From: Mobilicoccus caccae
GTDB taxonomy: Bacteria > Actinomycetota > Actinomycetes > Actinomycetales > Dermatophilaceae
DNA length: 64,000 nt
Assembly (NCBI RefSeq): GCF_030161635.1
Contig: NZ_BSUO01000001.1
Location: 2,151,199-2,215,198 of the forward strand
Direction: 5' to 3'
Below are positions 58,280 to 64,000 of the stretch, piece after piece. The position numbers and the translations under genes are program-made. Position 1 is the first letter of the stretch; every line of letters starts with the position of its first letter. The notes under the pieces are model-generated. The model did not search any database and was not told where the DNA came from. It was given only the letters and a program-made list of their open reading frames with translations.

Positions 58280-59143
58280 ATGCCGCTGACCCGCCAGGAA
58301 TGGACTCACCTGGAGGACACCGCGCACCGGTTGCGCAGGCTCACCCTCGACACCGTCGTGTGGGCCGGGTCGGGCCACATCGGCGGCTCGCTGTCCTCGA
58401 CCGACGTCCTCACCGTGCTCTACCACCACGTCATGAACTTCTCCGCCGAGACGATGGACGACCCGGATCGTGACCGGTTCGTCCTGTCCAAGGGCCACAT
58501 CGGGGTCGGGTTCACGCCGGTCCTGGCCGACCTCGGCTGCTTCCCGATCGACCGGTTGACCCGGTACAACCAGACGGGCTCGCCGCTGGGCATGCACCCG
58601 GCCGCCGACAAGGTGCCCGGCGTGGAGGTGTCGACGGGGTCGCTCGGCCACGGGCTCTCCCTCAGCGCCGGGATGGCCCTGGGCGCCAAGACGGCGCAGC
58701 GCGACTTCCGGGTCTTCTGCCTGCTCGGCGACGGCGAGTGCAACGAGGGCTCGGTGTGGGAGGCCGCGATGGCCGCGAGTCACTACCACCTGGACAACCT
58801 CGTCGCCTTCGTCGACCGCAACCACGCGATGATCGACGGCCCGACCGCGGACATCATGGGTCTGGAGCCGTTCGACGCGAAGTGGGAGGCCTTCGGCTGG
58901 CACACCCAGACCGTCAAGGGCAACGACATCCCCGCCATCGTCGAGGCGACCGAACAGGCGCTGGCCACCACCGGCCGGCCGTCGATGATCATCCTCGACA
59001 CGGTCAAGGGCGAGGGCATCGACTTCATCGAGGGCGACTTCGCCTGGCACTACGGCTCGTTCGACGCCGACCGCAAGGCGAGGGCCGAGGAGGCCCTGGA
59101 CGCCCACCACGCCCGCCGCGTCGCGGCAGTCAAGGAGCGCTGA
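58280..59143 (+). CDS. Transketolase, N-terminal (TPP-binding) subunit
   Basis: A 287-residue half-transketolase. GSGHIGGSLSSTDVL and LSKGHIGVGFTPVLA are the substrate/TPP entry motifs; GDGECNEGSVWEAA (150-163) with Asn181 forms the TPP-magnesium motif. Split transketolases of this kind occur in sugar metabolism and in specialised pathways. It starts one base after the aminotransferase stop and is followed, with one base gap, by its partner subunit. Confidence 0.88.
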   Translation: MPLTRQEWTHLEDTAHRLRRLTLDTVVWAGSGHIGGSLSSTDVLTVLYHHVMNFSAETMDDPDRDRFVLSKGHIGVGFTPVLADLGCFPIDRLTRYNQTGSPLGMHPAADKVPGVEVSTGSLGHGLSLSAGMALGAKTAQRDFRVFCLLGDGECNEGSVWEAAMAASHYHLDNLVAFVDRNHAMIDGPTADIMGLEPFDAKWEAFGWHTQTVKGNDIPAIVEATEQALATTGRPSMIILDTVKGEGIDFIEGDFAWHYGSFDADRKARAEEALDAHHARRVAAVKER

Positions 59144-59144
59144 C

Positions 59145-60152
59145 ATGGCCGGGTTGACCTACACGATGCTGGACGCCACCGAGCTCGCCACCTCGGAGGT
59201 CTACGGGCGGGTGCTCACCGAGCCGGGGCGTGAGCACCCCGAGATCGTCGGGCTCTCGGGAGACCTGGCCAAGTCGACCAAGATCGGCGTCTTCGCCAAG
59301 GAGTTCCCCGAGCGGTTCTTCAACGTCGGCATCGCCGAGCAGAACCTCTTCTCGATGTCGGCCGGCCTCGCGAGCACCGGATTCGTCCCGTTCGTCTCGA
59401 CGTTCGCGGCGTTCGCCACGATGCGCGCCCTCGAGCAGCTGCGCACCGACATCTGTTACGGCAACCAGAACGTCAAGATCATCGCCACGCACTCCGGGCT
59501 GTCGTTCGGGCAGGCGGGCAGCACCCACCACGCCCCCGAGGACATCGGCATCCTGCGGACCATCGCGAATCTCGTGGTCCTGTGCCCCGCCGACGGCATG
59601 TCGACGGCACAGGCCGTGGTGGCCGCCTACGAGACTCCGGGCCCGGTGTATATCCGCATCAACCGCGGTTTCGACCAGAACGTCTACTCGGCCCCGATCG
59701 AGGACTGGCACGTGGGCGGTTCCAGCCGCCTGCGCGAGGGCAGCGACCTGACGATCATGGCGACGGGATCGGGCTTGTGGCGGGCCGTGCAGGCCGCCGA
59801 CCGCCTGGCCGCACAGGACGGCCTGTCCGTGCGCGTGGTCGACGTGTACTCGCTCAAGCCGCTCGACGAGCAGGCCGTCCTCGACGCCGTCACCGACACC
59901 CGACGCATCATCACGGTCGAGGACGCCAACATCGCGAACGGGCTGGGCACGGCGATCGCGACGGTCGCCGCCGGGCTGGGCAAGGGCTTCGCGTTCCGGC
60001 GTCTCGGCCTGCCCGACTGCTACTCGATCATCGGTCAGCCCGAGGATCTCTTCGCCCACTACGGCTACGACGAGAACGGCATCATCGAGGCCGCCCGCGA
60101 GCTCATGCGCCTGGAGATCACGGACGACGACGACTGGGACGACGAGATCTGA
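59145..60152 (+). CDS. Transketolase, C-terminal (pyrimidine-binding) subunit
   Basis: A 335-residue partner of the N-terminal subunit. Motifs: RFFNVGIAEQNLFSMSAGLAS (catalytic Glu in the GIAEQN stretch), FVSTFAAFATMRALEQLR and GLSFGQAGSTHHAPEDIGI. The tail is very acidic (EITDDDDWDDEI). Together the two subunits should make one working transketolase that moves a two-carbon ketol unit; neighbours suggest a role outside central carbon metabolism. Confidence 0.88.
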   Translation: MAGLTYTMLDATELATSEVYGRVLTEPGREHPEIVGLSGDLAKSTKIGVFAKEFPERFFNVGIAEQNLFSMSAGLASTGFVPFVSTFAAFATMRALEQLRTDICYGNQNVKIIATHSGLSFGQAGSTHHAPEDIGILRTIANLVVLCPADGMSTAQAVVAAYETPGPVYIRINRGFDQNVYSAPIEDWHVGGSSRLREGSDLTIMATGSGLWRAVQAADRLAAQDGLSVRVVDVYSLKPLDEQAVLDAVTDTRRIITVEDANIANGLGTAIATVAAGLGKGFAFRRLGLPDCYSIIGQPEDLFAHYGYDENGIIEAARELMRLEITDDDDWDDEI

Positions 60153-60153
60153 C

Positions 60154-61056
60154 ATGGCCAGTCTCTCTGCCGATCACTCCAGCGACCCTCGGCCCGCGTC
60201 CGCGTCGACCACCACCGCCACCGCCAACGCCCCTGTCGGTACACCGACCCGGGAGGACGAGGAGCTGTACCGCAGCATCGTGTTCCTCAACGCGGTGGTC
60301 CCGGTGCTGCGCCCGATCATCGAGGCCACGCCCTCGCTGCGGCGCGCCTTCGTCGGACGCCACGGGGTGGTCCAGATCTCGGCCCGCGCGGCCGACGGCA
60401 CCTCGGTCGACGGCCGGCCGCCCCGGGTGGCCACCCACCTCGTCGTCGACGACGGGGAGGTCTCCCTGGCGCTCGGCCCGCACCGCACACCCAACGTGGA
60501 GCTGGAGTTCGGCAGCCGGGCACGGCTCAACGCGTTCTTCCTGGGCAAGGCCTCACTGCCCCGCATCCGCGGTGGCGCGGCGAATCCGGGTCTGCTCGTG
60601 GCGACGATCCGCTCGCTGCTGACGATGTCCTCCCTGCTCGGCGCCACCGAACCGCCCGAGGACGAGCAGCGGCAGGCCCTGCTGACCAAGGCGATGTTCC
60701 ATCTGCTGACCACCGGCATCAGCCAGCTCAACAAGGCCGGCCACCCACGGCTGCGGACGTGGTCGACCCGGCAGCCCGACCGCGTCTATCAGTTGTCGGT
60801 GGCAGGCGACCCCGAGCTGGCCGCCTACGTGCGGGTCAAGGGCGGCCGCACCAAGGCCGTCCGGGGCGCCTACACCTACGCGCGACCCTTCTTCAGGATG
60901 CAGTTCGACTCTCCCCGATCGGCGCTCGGCATCCTGCTCGAGACCGACGACATGATCGAGTCGACGGTCACCGGGCGGATCGAGATGCTCGGAGCCCCCG
61001 AGTACGGCGCCGAACTCGGCGAGCTCATGCTCCTGGTGGGCGGCTATGCGAAGTGA
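60154..61056 (+). CDS. SCP2-like protein
   Basis: A 300-residue protein with two SCP2/sterol-carrier-like halves: DGEVSLALGPHRTPNVELEFG and a C-terminal QLSVAGDPELAAYVRVKGG...IEMLGAPEYG. The first 35 residues are Ser/Thr/Ala-rich and probably disordered. It is the intact counterpart of the truncated protein at 56363. SCP2 folds bind hydrophobic molecules, so it may hold a lipid-like intermediate of the pathway. No enzyme motif is visible. Confidence 0.65.
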   Translation: MASLSADHSSDPRPASASTTTATANAPVGTPTREDEELYRSIVFLNAVVPVLRPIIEATPSLRRAFVGRHGVVQISARAADGTSVDGRPPRVATHLVVDDGEVSLALGPHRTPNVELEFGSRARLNAFFLGKASLPRIRGGAANPGLLVATIRSLLTMSSLLGATEPPEDEQRQALLTKAMFHLLTTGISQLNKAGHPRLRTWSTRQPDRVYQLSVAGDPELAAYVRVKGGRTKAVRGAYTYARPFFRMQFDSPRSALGILLETDDMIESTVTGRIEMLGAPEYGAELGELMLLVGGYAK

Positions 61057-61642
61057 GGCGAAGGTGGGCCTGATGGGCGCGGGGGTCACCGCCGTGATCG
61101 CCGCCGCCCTCGCCCCGGGGCGCCGTGGTCCGCGGGCTCGCGGGGTGCACCACGCGGGCGTGACGGTGAGCGACTTCGAGGCGGCCGTGCGCTGGTACCA
61201 CGAGCACTTCGGGTTCCTGCTGGTCACCGAGATGACGCTGGAGGGCGAGAGCGCGGACCAGCTCGCCGCGCTCTACGGGCGCACCGGGCTGACCGTCCGG
61301 TTCGGGTTCATGCGCGGCCGCGACGGGTCGATCCTCGAGGTCTTCCAGTTCGATCCGCCCGAGCCGGCCTCGCCGGCCGTGTGGAACAGGCCCGGGTACA
61401 CCCACGTCGCGATCTCGGTGTCGGACGTCCACGGGTGGGTCCGCCGGCTGACGGAGCGTGGCGTCGAGTTCGTCACCGAGCCGCAGTTCACGGCGGGGGC
61501 GCACTGGGTGTTCCTGCGTGACCCCGACGGCAACCTCGTCGAACTCATCGACCTGCACCACAACCGGCTCGCCCTGACCCACCTCGGCGGCATCGTGGGC
61601 CGGATCCACCGCTGCACCCGGTGGGCGGGCTACTACCGCTGA
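61046..61642 (+). CDS. VOC/glyoxalase-family protein
   Basis: A 198-residue protein with a VOC domain (GVHHAGVTVSDFEAAVRWYH, then GYTHVAISVSDVHGWV and FLRDPDGNLVELID). Its His and Glu residues match metal ligands of glyoxalase-type enzymes. It overlaps the SCP2-like gene by 11 bases, so it belongs to the same operon; the ATG at 61073 is another possible start. It may isomerise or cleave the pathway product. Confidence 0.75.
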   Translation: MRSEAKVGLMGAGVTAVIAAALAPGRRGPRARGVHHAGVTVSDFEAAVRWYHEHFGFLLVTEMTLEGESADQLAALYGRTGLTVRFGFMRGRDGSILEVFQFDPPEPASPAVWNRPGYTHVAISVSDVHGWVRRLTERGVEFVTEPQFTAGAHWVFLRDPDGNLVELIDLHHNRLALTHLGGIVGRIHRCTRWAGYYR

Positions 61643-61755
61643 CCCGCGCTGCCGCAGCCGAACGACCCCTCACCGGTGGGCACGCCTGCGCCATGACCTG
61701 AGCCGCCGGCGGATGGATAGGTGATACTGATTCTCCATATCTTCATGGAGGCTCC

Positions 61756-63064
61756 GTGTCACACATCCGTCAGCCCCGCCCGCAGGATGTCCCGTCGCTG
61801 GCCGAGGCGCCGGGCTTCGTCCGCTACCTCGTCGCGACCGCCGCGAACATGGTGGCCGCGGGCCTGGTCGGATTCACTTTTCCGGTCCTCGCCTGGACCC
61901 TGAGCGGATCGGCCTCGGTCACCGCCGCCGTGGCCGCGCTCGGGGTGGCTCCCTACCTGGTGTTCGGGCTGCTCGCGGGTGCCGTCGCCGACCGGGTCGA
62001 CCGGCGACGCCTCATGGTGGGCGCCGACGTCGTGGCCGCCCTCGCCGTCCTGGCCCTCGTCGGCGCCGCCCTGACCGACACACTCACCGTGCCCGGACTC
62101 CTCGTCGTCGCCGCCACGACGTCGACGGCGTTCGTGTGGGCCGACTGCGCCCAGCTGGGGGCACTCCCGGTCATGGTCGGCCTCGACCGGGTCGTCGCGG
62201 CGAACGGGGTCGTCTACGCCTGGCGCAACGTGCTGACCGTCGTCGTCCCCCCACTCGCGGGGATCGCCGTGGCCGCCGTGGGAACCACCCCGGTCATCGG
62301 CGTGGCCGCCCTCGCCTACGGACTCTCCGCCCTCGTGCTCGCCACGATCGCCGCCCACCACCTCACCGCACCTCGACAGTCCCCCCCGCGACCCCGCGAC
62401 CGACCCCACCGATGGCGGCACATCGCTCGTGCGCGCGTTCGGCCGCGACATCGGCGACGGGTTGCGGTTCGTGTGGGCGCACCCGGTCATCCGACCCCTG
62501 ACGCTGCTGGGATTCGGCCTCTCCTTCACCGGCGGCGGCGTCCTCGGCCTGCTCGTCGTCTACGCCGTGGACGTCGCGGGCGTCGCGCTACGGGGACTTC
62601 CGATCGGAGCACTGTTCGCGACGAGCGCGGTCGGCGGGGTGGTGGGCAGCCTGCTCGTCCCGTGGCTGGGACGGCGCTTCGACGCCGCCCGGATCAGCCT
62701 GGTCGCCTACTCCACCAACGCGTTCGCTCTCCTCGTCGTGGTGGCGGTCACCGGCTTCGTCCCGGCGCTGCTCGCCCTGACCTGCTGGTACGTCACGTTC
62801 AGCCTGGCCATCGTCAACGGCATCGGCACCCGCGCCCGCCTCACCCCGCTGTCGATGCAGAGCCGGGTCAACGCCGCCGGTCGCATGATCGCCTGGGGCG
62901 GGCAGCCCTTCGGCGCGATCTGCGCCGGGGTGATCGCCGAGGCGCACGGGGTGCGGCTCGCCCTGCTGCTGTGCGGAGCCGGGATCGGCGCCACCGTCGT
63001 GCTCGGGTGGCTCTCACCCCTGCGCCACGGCATCCCCGATCACGCGGGTTCGCCCGCGCCGTGA
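61756..63064 (+). CDS. MFS transporter, frame broken once
   Basis: About 435 residues with twelve predicted membrane segments. The first half (FVRYLVATAANMVAAGLVGF, LLAGAVADRVDRRRLMVG) and the second half (HPVIRPLTLLGFGLSFTGGG, GSLLVPWLGRRFDAARISL) are in different frames, joined at the C7 run 62381-62387; removing one C restores RQSPRDPATDPTDGG. The GTG at 61756 follows GGAGG. A drug-efflux or metabolite exporter; probably intact in the organism. Confidence 0.8.
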
Positions 63065-63068
63065 GGAC

Positions 63069-64000
63069 TCAGACCCGCCGCGCGGAGCGTGACCGGTGGA
63101 CGCGGCGGAACTCCTCCTCCGGCAACAGGGTTCCGCCGCCGGCTCGCAGGGAGGTGATACGTCCGGAGGGCTCGCGCGTCGCATGCCACCGCTCCCCGGG
63201 CGCGCCGAACCCCGGTTCGGCCGGCGTCACCAACGTGTCGGCGTCGAGGATGCGCAGTTCCTCGGCGTCGTCGGCCGGGTCGGCCAGGTCCGGGGAGAAG
63301 ACGATGAGCCGGTCGCCGAGCACCCGGATGTCGGTGTGGCCCCACGAGCTGAGGAACCGGCCGGTGAAGCTCGCGGGGTCGATGCCCTCCTCGCGTGCCT
63401 CCTGCGCGGACATCCCGAGCGGGGTACCCTCCGGCCACGCCGAGGACGAGGCGGCCTCGGGCCCCGACTTCTCCAGCGCGAGGCCGATGAGCCGGATCAG
63501 CCCCGCGGCCAGTTCGCTCGCCGGGCCGCCCGCCTGGTTGGTCAGCACGCAGACGACCAGCCCGTCGGTGGGGTCGAGCAGGGTGCGGGTGATGAATCCC
63601 GGGAACCCGCCCGAATGCCCGACCGTGTGTCGCTTGCCGACCTTCTCCAGGACGAGACCGAGGCCGTACCGCCCCTGCTCCTCACCCCGGCGCACGATGA
63701 ACGACTCCGGTCGCTGCATGAGCCGCTTGGTGCCGTCGCTGATCAGGCGGGTGTCGCCGAAGGCGTGGGCGGCGGCGTACGCCGACAGGTCCTCGGCGTC
63801 GGCGACGAACCCCGTGGCCGGCGCGAGGGCGTGGGTCGAGGGGTTGCCGACGACGAACGTGTCGTCGTCGCCGTCGATCCGCATCGAGTGTCCCCACGCA
63901 CACTCCTGCGGCGGCACGTCGTCGATGTCGGGGTGGACCCGGTCCAGGCCGAGCGGGTCGAGGATGCGCTCGCGCACGAACTCGGCGTAGGAACGCCCCG
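63069..64000 (-). CDS. Serine hydrolase, beta-lactamase/penicillin-binding type (5' end outside window)
   Basis: At least 310 residues of a class C beta-lactamase-like hydrolase. RERILDPLGLDRVHP and GRYGLGLVLEKVG are typical, and HTVGHSGGFPGF is the HSGG motif that replaces the third active-site box in this branch. The N-terminal SxxK motif lies beyond base 64000, as the frame is open to the edge. A 100-residue C-terminal extension (RFLSSWGHTDIRVLGDRLIVFSP) follows. Likely an esterase or D-aminopeptidase. Confidence 0.82.
   Translation of the reverse strand, partial: GRSYAEFVRERILDPLGLDRVHPDIDDVPPQECAWGHSMRIDGDDDTFVVGNPSTHALAPATGFVADAEDLSAYAAAHAFGDTRLISDGTKRLMQRPESFIVRRGEEQGRYGLGLVLEKVGKRHTVGHSGGFPGFITRTLLDPTDGLVVCVLTNQAGGPASELAAGLIRLIGLALEKSGPEAASSSAWPEGTPLGMSAQEAREEGIDPASFTGRFLSSWGHTDIRVLGDRLIVFSPDLADPADDAEELRILDADTLVTPAEPGFGAPGERWHATREPSGRITSLRAGGGTLLPEEEFRRVHRSRSARRV

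Overview
The window is high-GC chromosomal DNA from an actinobacterium. Gene content and order point to Actinomycetota (dxr-rseP-ispG-GNAT-proS, rimP-nusA-ylxR-infB, rbfA-truB), as do the many GTG starts and the many starts that look leaderless. A Micrococcales-type host is plausible, but the sequence alone does not prove it. I see no rRNA, tRNA, CRISPR array, transposase or phage gene.

Layout. 1-8.3 kb: a hemerythrin protein, an FtsX-type ABC pair, a TIGR03960-like radical SAM protein, a secreted repeat protein, and a TetR gene followed by an ABC-2 export pair. 8.3-19.0 kb (mostly minus strand): DUF4442 hotdog protein, long-chain acyl-CoA synthetase, ribF, then accessory genes (alcohol dehydrogenase, ASCH, EamA, hydrolase, VOC, winged-helix), then truB and rbfA. 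19.0-23.0 kb: a secreted small protein, an ABC transporter, a LuxR-type regulator and an array of structured DNA repeats, all lying between rbfA and infB. 23.0-28.2 kb: infB-ylxR-nusA-rimP. 28.3-33.1 kb: lipoprotein, His-rich membrane protein, PCuAC copper chaperone, DyP peroxidase, and a small-molecule kinase. 33.1-35.1 kb: a two-gene XRE-ImmA/IrrE module flanked by imperfect direct repeats. 35.1-38.1 kb: cbiMNQO cobalt transporter behind a cobalamin riboswitch. 38.2-46.9 kb: thiol peroxidase, YyaL-type protein, short-chain fatty acid transporter, amylosucrase, flavodoxin-like, VOC, TauE and YczE proteins. 47.0-54.4 kb: proS, GNAT, ispG, SRPBCC, rseP, dxr. 54.6-61.6 kb: S51 peptidase, then an aldehyde dehydrogenase fragment abutting an SCP2-like fragment, followed by a tight operon (class III aminotransferase, split transketolase, SCP2-like protein, VOC). 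61.7-64 kb: MFS transporter and a serine hydrolase cut by the window end.

Two facts dominate interpretation. First, about a dozen genes change reading frame exactly at short G or C runs, nearly all as apparent single-base losses. One of them is infB, which is essential, so most of these are probably sequence errors and not real pseudogenes. Second, the junction near 56.36 kb cannot be explained that way: two divergent genes have both lost their 5' ends, which looks like a real deletion (or a collapsed assembly) upstream of the aminotransferase-transketolase operon.

The best candidates for undescribed biology are the aminotransferase/split-transketolase/SCP2 operon, the XRE-ImmA module with its unrecognised partner, the covarying hairpin array after infB, and a dispersed hairpin family found three times in intergenic DNA.
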